From NCBI GenBank assembly GCA_002389045.1, contig DGNS01000013.1:155425-219424 (forward strand): a stretch of 64,000 bases of DNA, given 5' to 3'. The notes below the pieces were generated by a model that saw only the letters and a program-made list of their open reading frames with translations, made no database searches and was not told the origin of the DNA. The position numbers and the translations under genes are program-made. Numbering within the stretch: position 1 is the stretch's first letter; every line of letters starts with the position of its first letter. Origin of the DNA: Thiotrichaceae bacterium UBA4486 (lineage in GTDB: Bacteria; Pseudomonadota; Gammaproteobacteria; Eutrophobiales; Eutrophobiaceae). Shown here one piece after another: positions 1 through 7,979 of the stretch.

Positions 1-128
1 TCCTCGCCAGCTCGCGACTTGTGCTCGCGTAAGTAAGTTCCCCGGCCTGTCGGCAAATACGCGCGGTATTGGCTTTCTGCCTGATCAGCACAGCGGCACA
101 TTCTGTATTTTCCTGATATTCTTTACTC

Positions 129-722
129 ATGGACAATACATTCGCGGCATTTTACAACTGGATTGAACTGAACAGTTCGAGGCTGGTGATCAGCCTGGTG
201 ATCCTTTCCGCCTACCTGGTCATCCGCAGGCTCATCATTCCGAAACTGCAGAAACTCATCGAGCGTGACCGGCTCAAAAACAAGACCCTGAAGGACGCCG
301 TATTCAGTCTGAATCTGTTTATTGGTGTCCTGGCTTTCCTGTTTATCCTGTTTACCTGGGGTTTTAATTTCGGGGAACTGCTGGCTTTGTCCACCGGGCT
401 CGTCGCGATCACCGGTGTCGCCCTGTTCGCCAACTGGTCTATACTCAGCAATATTACGGCATTCTTTATCCTGGTGGCCCACCAGTCCTACCAGCGTGGC
501 AACTATATCCGCATCATCGATATGGATAATTATATCGAGGGCTATATTTCAGAAATCAACCTGTTCAACACCAGGCTCATCGGCGAGAACCGCGAGGTGA
601 TTACCTACCCCAATAACCTGCTCATCGCCAGACCGGTGATTATCAACCCGCGGACCAGGCACGTTATAACCGGGAAAATCCAGGATTTATCCCAGGCAGC
701 CATGACTGACGGGGATGGCTGA
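129..722 (+). CDS. Small mechanosensitive-channel (MscS) family membrane protein
   Basis: Predicted inner-membrane protein of 197 residues. Hydrophobic segments lie near residues 18-35, 58-78 and 82-118. The last is an MscS-like pore-helix and beta-domain start (Ala/Gly-rich helix, then SNITAFFILV and a YPNNLL motif near residue 160). In the MscS family this region forms the pore and the start of the cytoplasmic vestibule. The protein is much shorter than E. coli MscS (286 residues) and lacks most of the C-terminal alpha/beta domain, as in the short members of the family. It stands alone, followed on the same strand by a lipoprotein gene. Channel activity is inferred from the family only. Confidence 0.75.
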   Translation: MDNTFAAFYNWIELNSSRLVISLVILSAYLVIRRLIIPKLQKLIERDRLKNKTLKDAVFSLNLFIGVLAFLFILFTWGFNFGELLALSTGLVAITGVALFANWSILSNITAFFILVAHQSYQRGNYIRIIDMDNYIEGYISEINLFNTRLIGENREVITYPNNLLIARPVIINPRTRHVITGKIQDLSQAAMTDGDG

Positions 723-792
723 GCATGCGGCATACGCCGCGCGCAGTTGATCCGTGTTCCGGCTGTGAACCTCGCTGCAGTCTGCTACTCCA

Positions 793-1275
793 ATGAACAT
801 GAATCGCAGCATAACCATGACCGGGTTGGTGGCGTCGCTGATGATTACGGCTATGCCGTTGCTTGCCTCGTGTACACCTGCGCACAAATCTTTCTGGGAA
901 GTCCCCGACCCTTCCTTGCGTGATATTGCTATTATCCGACAACTGCGTGGTGAAAATTCTGTTGTCATTTACAATCCTGTCGCCTGCCGTGAAATCGGCG
1001 TGGCCTGTGGCTTCTTTCGTTCGCAGGCCTTTGCCCATCGGCGACTGAATCACCTCATTCTTGATATACCCTCGGCGTACCCGCCCACCCAGCGTGCACA
1101 GGCGGACTGCTGGGCTGCAAGGTATGCCGACGCCCGGGAAGTTGCGGCGGCCGTGCGTTTTCTTGAAGCCGGTGATGAAGCGAAAAAATGGCGTGTTCCC
1201 GGTGATCTGGCGGAGCGGGCCCGTAACATTCGTGAATGTGCGGCAGAGGCCGGAAACTGGCCGGCCACTGGGTGA
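793..1275 (+). CDS. Hypothetical lipoprotein
   Basis: A 160-residue protein not recognised as a known family. The N-terminus has a short basic region, a hydrophobic stretch and a lipobox-like LLASC near residues 23-27, so it is probably exported and lipid-anchored. The mature part is soluble and contains four further cysteines, near residues 65, 72, 105 and 149, which could form disulfides in the periplasm. It follows the MscS-like gene by 70 bases, and nothing in the context gives a function. Codon use resembles its neighbours. Confidence 0.55.
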   Translation: MNMNRSITMTGLVASLMITAMPLLASCTPAHKSFWEVPDPSLRDIAIIRQLRGENSVVIYNPVACREIGVACGFFRSQAFAHRRLNHLILDIPSAYPPTQRAQADCWAARYADAREVAAAVRFLEAGDEAKKWRVPGDLAERARNIRECAAEAGNWPATG

Positions 1276-1338
1276 TCCGGGGACCGGGCACTTTTAGCAC
1301 CGCATGGCAATCGCAGGCGTGTTTCCGCCGGGATCTCG

Positions 1339-2253
1339 CTAAGGGTTTATGTTCCGGTCCCAGTAGGGTTCATCACCGAAACGCTCTACCAGAAATTCAA
1401 TCAGAATTCGTACGCGTTGTGACAGATAGCGGTTAAGCGGATAAACCGCGCAGGCATGGCGCTGCAGCAGGGAATAATCCGGCAACACCGCTACCAGTGC
1501 GCCACTGGCAAGTTCCTGCCAGCAGATAAAGGTCGGTAATTGCACGATTCCGTGGCCGGCCATGGCCATGCGCTTGAGGAAATCGCCATTATTGGCGGTA
1601 ATTTCCCCGGAAACATTGATAACGGATTCTTTTCCGGAGGCATCATATAACCGCCAGTAGCCGGATGCGGACATGTTGTAATGTAACAGGCGGTGTTTTT
1701 TCAGATCCGCGGGCAGTTCAGGTGTTCCGTGTTTCTCGAGATAAGCCGGACTCGCGCAGAGTCTGAATCTTATCGGGCAAATTCTTCTGGCTACCAGGCT
1801 GGAATCTTTCAGTTCAGCGATGCGGAAGGCCAGATCCAGACCCTCCTCGACGAGGTCAACCTGGCGGTCGGAAAAATCAATATGGATACGGATGTTTGCA
1901 TGTTGTTTTAAGAAATCATCAATCGCGCCGGCGAGGTGGCAGAGTCCGAACGACAGGGGCGCAGCCAGCTTGATGGTGCCTTGCAGAGAGGTATTGTCAT
2001 CGGCGGTGATGCTATTCAGTTCGGTGACATCATCAACAATTCCTAATGCCCGTGTGTAGTAGATACGACCGGCCTCCGTGAGGCTGGATGTGCGTGTGGT
2101 GCGGTTCAGCAGGCGGACCCCGAGATGCTTCTCCAGTTCGACCAGACGTCGACTGACTGCGGATTTGGCGATATCGAGTTGTTCCGCGGCTCGCCCGATT
2201 CCGCCGGCATCGACGATACGAATGAACAATTGCATGTCTTCAAGCTGGCCCAT
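1339..2253 (-). CDS. LysR-family transcriptional regulator
   Basis: A 304-residue LTTR. The N-terminal winged helix-turn-helix covers residues 1-60 (KSAVSRRLVELEKHLG recognition region, then RTTRTSSLTEAG wing), followed by a linker helix and a periplasmic-binding-protein-like effector domain. It resembles the CrgA/DsdC-like branch rather than CysB. The region just upstream of its start carries a TTCT-N7-AGAA inverted repeat that recurs before the pirin operon at 4857, so it may control itself and that redox operon. LysR regulators paired with pirin and quinone-reductase genes (for example YhaJ in E. coli) respond to quinone-like compounds. That effector is only an analogy here. Confidence 0.9.
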   Translation of the reverse strand: MGQLEDMQLFIRIVDAGGIGRAAEQLDIAKSAVSRRLVELEKHLGVRLLNRTTRTSSLTEAGRIYYTRALGIVDDVTELNSITADDNTSLQGTIKLAAPLSFGLCHLAGAIDDFLKQHANIRIHIDFSDRQVDLVEEGLDLAFRIAELKDSSLVARRICPIRFRLCASPAYLEKHGTPELPADLKKHRLLHYNMSASGYWRLYDASGKESVINVSGEITANNGDFLKRMAMAGHGIVQLPTFICWQELASGALVAVLPDYSLLQRHACAVYPLNRYLSQRVRILIEFLVERFGDEPYWDRNINP

Positions 2254-2254
2254 A

Positions 2255-2280
2255 TTATTGATTCTTATTATCAGAACAAT
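2255..2280. promoter_or_regulatory. Candidate LysR operator, copy 1 (autoregulatory)
   Basis: A 26-bp AT-rich element immediately upstream of the LysR start, containing the inverted repeat TTCT-N7-AGAA. It matches the element at 4720-4745 at 21 of 26 positions in the same orientation on the plus strand. An element shared between a regulator's own promoter and a nearby redox operon is the usual pattern for an LTTR target. Binding is inferred. Confidence 0.5.
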
Positions 2281-2506
2281 AAACCATGATTATTGGATTT
2301 TAATCGTATTAAAGCAATAAACAGGCAAACTTCAATTGAATGTTTTTCAATACCTGTGCAGGCAGACATGCGGCTTTTGTCCTGGTGTTTCTCCGTACCC
2401 GGTCAATTGCAGCCTGCCATTCTACTTCCACGATGAACTCTGTAAGGATGTTGTCGCTGTATAATTCCGGACCGTCGCTTGCGCTGATGGATACGATACG
2501 CTTTTC

Positions 2507-3481
2507 ATGCTACAGAAACTGACTTTGGCAGCCTGGGCAGCAGGTATGCTGCTGCTTCTGGGTATCCTTTTTTACCACGGTTTCGGGACGGTTACCGTGG
2601 CGGTGGTTATGGCGGGCTGGGGACTGGTTGTTGTTACTGCCTTTCATCTGCTGCCCATGATCTGTGACACACTAGCCTGGCGTTGCCTGTTGACCGTTGA
2701 AACGCGCCCGCTATTTACACAACTGCTCTGGATGCGCTGGATAGGTGAATCAGTCAACGCCCTGTTGCCGGCTGCCCAGATCGGCGGCGATATGCTGCGT
2801 GGCAGACTTGCCGCACATCGGGGTGTACCGAGGGCGGAGGCGGCAGCCAGTATTGTTGTTGACTTAACTCTCAGTGTATTCACGCTGGTGGTGTTTGCCA
2901 TCGGCGGCGTTCTGCTCACACTGAGACAGAATGAAGCCGCTCTTGTCCTGTTGGCGGGGTTGCTGACAGCAAGCCTGTTGGTACTGTTGCTGTTGAGACT
3001 GCTGCGGCGTGGGCTTTTCCGAATTCTTGCACAATCACTGACCCGACTGGTTCGCCACCGCGATTGGGACCGTCTGGTCGGCGGTGCAGCCGCACTGGAT
3101 GCTGCCATAGCTGCAATGTACTCACACCCCCGGCAACTGCTGGCAAGCAGTGCCTGGGCTTTGCTTGCCTGGATCCTGGGCGCCGGGGAGATCTGGCTGG
3201 CGCTGTATTTTCTCGGTCATCCCGTCAGTGTACTTGATGCATTGATTCTTGAGAGCCTGACCCAGGCCGTGCGCAGTGCCGCCTTCCCGGTGCCGGGCGC
3301 CTGGGGCATACAGGAGGGTGGCTTCGTATTGCTGGGGACACTGGTCGCCGTGCCTGCAGAGACAGCGCTTGCCACCTCGCTGATCAAACGTGTGCGGGAA
3401 ATGGGTCTTGGAATACCGGGACTCATGGCTTGGCAGTTTGCCGAGGGCCGGCGCTGGTATTATTCAAAAAAAGTGAATTAA
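2507..3481 (+). CDS. HpnL-like / lysylphosphatidylglycerol-synthase-TM family membrane protein
   Basis: Polytopic inner-membrane protein of 324 residues with about eight hydrophobic segments. The C-terminal signature PGAWGIQEGGFVLLG near residue 265 is typical of the lysylphosphatidylglycerol synthase transmembrane / UPF0104 family and of the hopanoid-associated HpnL group. Members are thought to move or modify lipids, but the biochemical role of HpnL is not settled. No other hopanoid gene (shc, hpnC-E) is in the window. The CDP-alcohol phosphatidyltransferase 460 bases downstream on the same strand suggests a membrane-lipid theme. The start follows the hydrophobic N-terminus and no clear ribosome site decides it. 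Confidence 0.75.
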   Translation: MLQKLTLAAWAAGMLLLLGILFYHGFGTVTVAVVMAGWGLVVVTAFHLLPMICDTLAWRCLLTVETRPLFTQLLWMRWIGESVNALLPAAQIGGDMLRGRLAAHRGVPRAEAAASIVVDLTLSVFTLVVFAIGGVLLTLRQNEAALVLLAGLLTASLLVLLLLRLLRRGLFRILAQSLTRLVRHRDWDRLVGGAAALDAAIAAMYSHPRQLLASSAWALLAWILGAGEIWLALYFLGHPVSVLDALILESLTQAVRSAAFPVPGAWGIQEGGFVLLGTLVAVPAETALATSLIKRVREMGLGIPGLMAWQFAEGRRWYYSKKVN

Positions 3482-3941
3482 CAGTAATGAATGCGTAGCT
3501 GTATAGCTGCGGCATAACGGTGCCTGATCGCTGACTTGCGGATGGCGGTGATGCGTAAAAATGCTGGTGTTTTCCCGCTATAACCAAAGGCGAGCCAAGG
3601 CAGGCAACTGGTTTTACAGAATGGGTAATGGTATCTTTATCTTCAGGGAAAGTTAAAGTGGTGGCATCGCTGGTTGAATATGGAAGCCTCTGTTCGGGTT
3701 GAACATTTACCGGAATAAATCCCACGGGGACAGGTTCACTCGCCGGCTTGATACACACGGTGTATGCGTTAATCCGGTTCTGCACGCGGTCACGGATAAC
3801 AGCTGAGCCTGGAAGATCCACGATCCGGCCGCTTGCAGCCGGGAGCGCGCCGGGATTTCCTGATTTCATGACTATTATGTATATATATGCCGGCCTGGTG
3901 GAGCACGATGCGCCGTTGCCGGACAGTGTAATTCTACCGCT
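3482..3941. other. Intergenic region without a convincing gene
   Basis: This 460-base stretch separates the HpnL-like gene from the phosphatidyltransferase. Open frames exist on both strands (3423-3869 minus; 3748-3945 plus), but neither resembles a known family. The plus-strand frame ends on a TGA that overlaps the ATG at 3942, so translational coupling with a short leader is possible but unsupported. No hairpin or repeat stood out. Confidence 0.4.
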
Positions 3942-4565
3942 ATGAACAACAATGGCACATTAACCGATGCACCCGCCAAAACCTGGGTACACCAGGCCGC
4001 GCGGTGGGCTATACGTCCCCTTGTAGGCAGTCCTGTAACTCCAAACCATTTGACTACCCTGCGGCTTGTTACCGGTATTGCAGCCGCGGCCGCGTTTACA
4101 GCCGGTGATTCCGTGTGGACGGCCTGGGGTGGTTTGCTATTTGTGTTGTCTGCATTCCTGGATCGAGCCGACGGTGAACTGGCCCGTTTGAGTGGGCAAA
4201 CCAGTGCCGCCGGTCACCGCTACGACCTGCTTTCCGACGCCATCGTCAATGTGCTGTTATTTATCGGTATCGGTATCGGTCTCAGCAACAGTGTCCTTGG
4301 TCTGTGGGCCCCGTTACTGGGGTTTATCTCCGGCGCCAGTGTCGGTGCCATTTTCTGGGTGGTCGCAATCATGGAAAGCAAGGGAGATATGATGGGCGCC
4401 TTGCCATTCAGCGCTGTTAAAGGCTTTGATCCGGATGATGTCCTGTTCATCGTCGGCCCATTGTCATGGATTGATGACCTGATCAGCTTTTTGGTCGCTT
4501 CCTCGTTCGGGGCGCCACTGTTCCTCGCCTTTGCCATGTACTGTGTGATGCGTCTGCAGCACTGA
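3942..4565 (+). CDS. CDP-alcohol phosphatidyltransferase family protein
   Basis: A 207-residue integral membrane enzyme with the full CDP-alcohol phosphotransferase signature D-x2-D-G-x2-A-R-x8-G-x3-D-x3-D at about residues 73-95 (DRADGELAR, then GHRYDLLSD). The family transfers a phosphatidyl or phospho-alcohol group from a CDP-activated donor to an alcohol, using two metal ions held by the aspartates. Several hydrophobic helices follow. The substrate cannot be read from sequence: it lacks features that would single out PgsA, PssA or an inositol-type enzyme. It sits downstream of the HpnL-like gene and may act in a lipid pathway with it. Confidence 0.88.
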   Translation: MNNNGTLTDAPAKTWVHQAARWAIRPLVGSPVTPNHLTTLRLVTGIAAAAAFTAGDSVWTAWGGLLFVLSAFLDRADGELARLSGQTSAAGHRYDLLSDAIVNVLLFIGIGIGLSNSVLGLWAPLLGFISGASVGAIFWVVAIMESKGDMMGALPFSAVKGFDPDDVLFIVGPLSWIDDLISFLVASSFGAPLFLAFAMYCVMRLQH

Positions 4566-4719
4566 TCCGGTGGCCGGTGTTGTCGAGGTTTCGCATCAGA
4601 ACCTGGTCCGCGCCCGCCTCGTCGTAATCATTCAGCATCGTGCAGCCTGCAGTCTGCTAGCGCCGGTTATTGCCGGCAAGCAGGTGGATTAACACCATAT
4701 ACAGCAGATCGACCGTTAT

Positions 4720-4745
4720 TTAATAATTCTCATAATAAGAACAAT
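4720..4745. promoter_or_regulatory. Candidate LysR operator, copy 2 (pirin operon)
   Basis: AT-rich 26-bp element with the inverted repeat TTCT-N7-AGAA, 111 bases before the pirin start. It is the second copy of the element next to the LysR gene (21 of 26 identical). The downstream sequence is AT-rich and could hold a -10 box (CATATAATG at 4752-4760). Confidence 0.5.
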
Positions 4746-4856
4746 ATTTTGCATATAATGCTATTTATCCTTTAAATATCAACAGTTAGACTTCCGGTTA
4801 ATTATCATTGCCGCCCGCTAGACGGGTGGATCAATCATCATCGGAGTGTCATCAAT

Positions 4857-5726
4857 ATGCAGGCAACACAACTTCCCCAACAGGCGATTCGTGGATTGCG
4901 GCGGGTCACGGCAGGCATCCAGGCCAGCGATGGCGACGGCGTCAACCTGACCCGGATGATCGGTGGACCGGAATTGAACATGCTCGATCCGTTTTTGTTG
5001 TTCGATGTCTTTGAATCGGACCGGCCGGACGATTACATCGGCGGATTTCCGGCACACCCCCACCGCGGTTTCGAGACGGTTACCTACCTGCTCGCCGGCC
5101 GTCTGCGTCACCGGGACAGTGCCGGCCATGAAGGTGTTATCGAGCCCGGTGACGTGCAATGGATGACGGCAGGTCGCGGCATCGTTCATTCAGAAATGCC
5201 CGAGCAGGAAAACGGCCTGCTGCAGGGTTTCCAGCTCTGGGTCAACCTGCCCGCCCGCGAGAAAATGTGCGCACCGGCTTACCAGGAGTTTAGCGCAGAG
5301 GATCTTGCCGTGGCGTATGAACCTGGAGGGATCCAGGTCCGCATCATTGCCGGCCGTAGCGATGGCGGTCTGACCGGCCCCGTCATCAATCACCATGTAT
5401 CGCCGCTGTTCATGGATATCTCGCTGCCGGCGGGGCAGACCTTTGAACAGGGTGTTGATGCCGGTGATAACGCGTTTGTCTACGTAATCGATGGCGCCGT
5501 TGCAGTGGGCACCCCGGAACGTGATCTTGAAAGCCGGGAACTGGGTATCCTGCAACACGGCGAGCGTGTGCGCTTGCGTGCGCAACGGGCTGCCCGTTTC
5601 CTTCTTGTCGCGGCACAACCGTTACGGGAACCGGTAGCGCGCGGCGGCCCGTTCGTCATGAATACGCCTGAAGAGGTTATGCAGGCGTTTGAAGATTATC
5701 GCAACAATCAATTCAAGGATCAGTAA
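4857..5726 (+). CDS. Pirin family protein
   Basis: A 289-residue bicupin. The pirin signature HPHRGFET begins at residue 67, and the metal ligands His67, His69, His111 and Glu113 are all present (HSEM at 111). Bacterial pirins such as YhaK and YhhW bind iron or another metal, and some have quercetinase activity or act as redox-sensitive partners. The next gene, glutathionyl-hydroquinone reductase, starts on the base after this stop codon, so the two are surely co-transcribed. A candidate LysR operator lies upstream. A role in quinone or phenolic stress is inferred from this partnership. Confidence 0.92.
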   Translation: MQATQLPQQAIRGLRRVTAGIQASDGDGVNLTRMIGGPELNMLDPFLLFDVFESDRPDDYIGGFPAHPHRGFETVTYLLAGRLRHRDSAGHEGVIEPGDVQWMTAGRGIVHSEMPEQENGLLQGFQLWVNLPAREKMCAPAYQEFSAEDLAVAYEPGGIQVRIIAGRSDGGLTGPVINHHVSPLFMDISLPAGQTFEQGVDAGDNAFVYVIDGAVAVGTPERDLESRELGILQHGERVRLRAQRAARFLLVAAQPLREPVARGGPFVMNTPEEVMQAFEDYRNNQFKDQ

Positions 5727-6731
5727 ATGGGTATGTTGGTCAATGGTGTCTGGGAGGATCGCTGGTATCCGACGGAGGAAAACCGGGGACGCTTTGTCCG
5801 TGACGCGGCACAGTTCCGCAACTGGATCACCGCCGACGGCAGTGCCGGTCCCGGCGGCCGGGCGGGGTTTCCGGCGGAACATGATCGTTATCATCTCTAT
5901 GTTTCCTACGCCTGTCCCTGGGCCAATCGCACCCTGATTTTTCGTGAACTGAAAGGCTTGCAGGAGATGATCACTGTTTCCGTTGTTCACTGGCATATGG
6001 GCGAGGAGGGCTGGACCTTCGCGGACGGACCGGGTGTGATACCGGACCCGGTGTTCGGCGCTGACTACCTGCGCGAAATCTACCTGAAGGCCAACGAACA
6101 CTACACCGGTCGCGTGACCGTGCCCGTACTCTGGGACAAGCAGCAGGCAACCATCGTGTCCAATGAATCGGCGGACATCATTCGCATGTTCAACAATGCC
6201 TTTGACTCGATTGGTGCAAGTCCCGGGGATTATTACCCCGTTGCCTTGCGTGATGACATTGATGCGTTGAATGAACGCATTTACAACACGGTGAATAACG
6301 GTGTTTACCGGGCCGGTTTTGCCACCCGCCAGGATGCCTACGAGGAAGCGGTCGAGGAACTGTTCACGACGCTGGACTGGCTGGAAGACAGGCTCGGCTC
6401 ACAGCGTTATCTTGCCGGCGATCAAATCACCGAGGCCGACTGGCGGCTGTTTACAACACTGGTGCGTTTCGATGCGGTGTATCACGGACATTTCAAATGT
6501 AATATCCGTCGTATCATCGATTACCCCAACCTCCACGATTACACCCGTGATCTGTATCAACAACCGGGAATTGCCGGAACGGTCAACATGCACCACATCA
6601 AGCAACACTATTACGGCAGTCACCGGACCATCAATCCTCACGGTATCGTTGCAGTGGGTCCGCGGGTCGATTTTACCGGACCCCACGGCAGAGAGGCGCT
6701 TTCTGCGGTGGCGCCGCAAAATAACCGATGA
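5727..6731 (+). CDS. yqjG: Glutathionyl-hydroquinone reductase (Xi-class GST)
   Basis: A 334-residue enzyme of the YqjG/ECM4 family, which reduces glutathionyl-(chloro)hydroquinones to free hydroquinones with glutathione. The catalytic motif YACPWANRT places the nucleophilic cysteine at residue 63, the same position as in E. coli YqjG. A thioredoxin-like N-terminal half precedes an all-helical GST C-terminal domain. Length agrees with the family. The ATG directly abuts the pirin stop codon, and a cytochrome b561 gene follows after 30 bases, giving a small redox operon probably meant for quinone detoxification or repair. Confidence 0.92.
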   Translation: MGMLVNGVWEDRWYPTEENRGRFVRDAAQFRNWITADGSAGPGGRAGFPAEHDRYHLYVSYACPWANRTLIFRELKGLQEMITVSVVHWHMGEEGWTFADGPGVIPDPVFGADYLREIYLKANEHYTGRVTVPVLWDKQQATIVSNESADIIRMFNNAFDSIGASPGDYYPVALRDDIDALNERIYNTVNNGVYRAGFATRQDAYEEAVEELFTTLDWLEDRLGSQRYLAGDQITEADWRLFTTLVRFDAVYHGHFKCNIRRIIDYPNLHDYTRDLYQQPGIAGTVNMHHIKQHYYGSHRTINPHGIVAVGPRVDFTGPHGREALSAVAPQNNR

Positions 6732-6761
6732 TTTATTTCTCATACAGGAGACTGGAGGTAT

Positions 6762-7349
6762 ATGAACACATTGAAAAATACTGCGAAAAATTACGGCAGC
6801 GTCGCCCGATGGATTCACTGGCTTACGGCAGTTCTGTTTCTGGCTTCCTACACGGCTGTCTATTACCGGCAATGGTTCACTGACAAGGATACCCCGGAAA
6901 ACTGGATTTCACTCCAGTTACATCTGTCAATCGGTATCACGATTCTGGTCCTGGTACTGTTACGCATCCTCTGGCGTTGGCAGAACCGTCAGCCGGATCC
7001 CGAGCCTGGTTCCCGACTTGCGCACATGGCGGCGCATGCCGGGCATTACCTCTTGTATGCAATCATGATTATTATGCCGGTCACCGGGTATCTGGGAACC
7101 GGGGTAAATACCGAGTATTTCTTTTTGTTTGATATTCCGAAATTCGAGACGACAGCGGTTTTTCAGTCGTTGGTGGCTGATGGCATGGAATTGACATTCA
7201 AGGAATTCGAAAAACCACTGGATTTTTTCCACAAAAAAATCATGGGCGAGTGGCTGGTCTGGTTGTTGATCCTGGGGCATGCCGGTGCCGCCATGTATCA
7301 CCACTTCATCAGGAAAGACCGTACACTCATGAAAATGACCACGGGTTGA
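6762..7349 (+). CDS. Cytochrome b561 family protein
   Basis: A 195-residue inner-membrane diheme b-type cytochrome of the bacterial b561 (YceJ/CybB-like) family. Four hydrophobic helices are visible near residues 15-33, 50-68, 88-107 and 160-180. Candidate heme ligands are histidines near 19, 54, 92 or 95, and around 173-180. The family moves electrons between quinol and periplasmic or small-molecule acceptors, including superoxide in CybB. A good ribosome site (GGAGACTGGAGG) precedes the ATG. Third gene of the pirin operon. The segment between helices 3 and 4 is longer than usual, with an amphipathic insertion around residues 110-155. Confidence 0.88.
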   Translation: MNTLKNTAKNYGSVARWIHWLTAVLFLASYTAVYYRQWFTDKDTPENWISLQLHLSIGITILVLVLLRILWRWQNRQPDPEPGSRLAHMAAHAGHYLLYAIMIIMPVTGYLGTGVNTEYFFLFDIPKFETTAVFQSLVADGMELTFKEFEKPLDFFHKKIMGEWLVWLLILGHAGAAMYHHFIRKDRTLMKMTTG

Positions 7350-7352
7350 AGA

Positions 7353-7535
7353 TTGTGGAAATATTTCCTCCCCGGAGAACTGGTCCAGTCGCCGGAACCC
7401 GTCAGTGATGCCATCATTGAAGCTCTAACCAGAGGCAACTTTCACGTATACCCGGATGCCATGGCCGGAAAGATCGGGGAACAGTACCGGGGGTATGCTG
7501 AAAATATCGTCGAAGTCAACCTGATGGAAGGGTGA
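7353..7535 (+). pseudogene. Remnant of a short-chain dehydrogenase C-terminus
   Basis: About 60 codons lie in the same frame as cytochrome b561, directly after its stop codon, and no ATG is available (only a TTG). The translation (SPEPVSDAIIEALTRG, then HVYPDAMAGKIG) resembles the C-terminal tail of DltE-type short-chain dehydrogenases. The Rossmann fold, YxxxK catalytic motif and NAD-binding glycines are absent. The simplest reading is a gene remnant left by a deletion that joined cytochrome b561 to the tail of an SDR gene. The alternative is a genuine small protein of unknown role. Confidence 0.45.
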
Positions 7536-7661
7536 ATAACCGGTTATAATGAACCTGCGTTCAGCCGGTGACGGTGTTGCTGCGGATATTCAGCACTGGC
7601 ATGGATAACACCAGGAAACCGCTGATGAAGTCAGGGATTTATAAATAATAAGGGGGCTGTT

Positions 7662-7979
7662 GTGCAACACTGGTATCGACGGATCTACGCTGATCCGGAA
7701 TTTCATGAACTGGAACGAAAACGCGGCCGATTCAGCTGGCTGCTCGCCGGCATCGTGCTGGCCAGTTATTACACATTCATTCTGATCATCGCTTTCGCCC
7801 CGGAACTCTTTGCAACACCGGTATGCGAGGGCACTATCATCACCTGGGGCCTGCCGGCAGGCATATTCGTTATCCTGTTGAGCTTTTTGTTGACCGGTGT
7901 GTATGTGCATCGTGCCAACACCGAATTTGATCATCTGACCCGGGATATAGTCGAGCATGTTCAAAACACAGATGAATAA
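7662..7979 (+). CDS. DUF485 membrane protein (YjcH-like)
   Basis: A 105-residue inner-membrane protein with two hydrophobic helices (residues 24-45 and 60-86), matching the DUF485 family represented by E. coli YjcH. Starts with GTG after a strong AGGGGG ribosome site. The family is almost always encoded directly upstream of the acetate permease ActP, as here, where the 3' end overlaps actP by 23 bases. The function is unknown, and a role as accessory to the symporter is inferred only from the constant pairing. Confidence 0.88.
   Translation: MQHWYRRIYADPEFHELERKRGRFSWLLAGIVLASYYTFILIIAFAPELFATPVCEGTIITWGLPAGIFVILLSFLLTGVYVHRANTEFDHLTRDIVEHVQNTDE

Noticed and set aside
3423..3869. 148-codon minus-strand frame after the HpnL-like gene
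   Set aside because: No recognisable family, low-complexity Pro/Ser-rich translation, and overlap with the end of the neighbouring gene.
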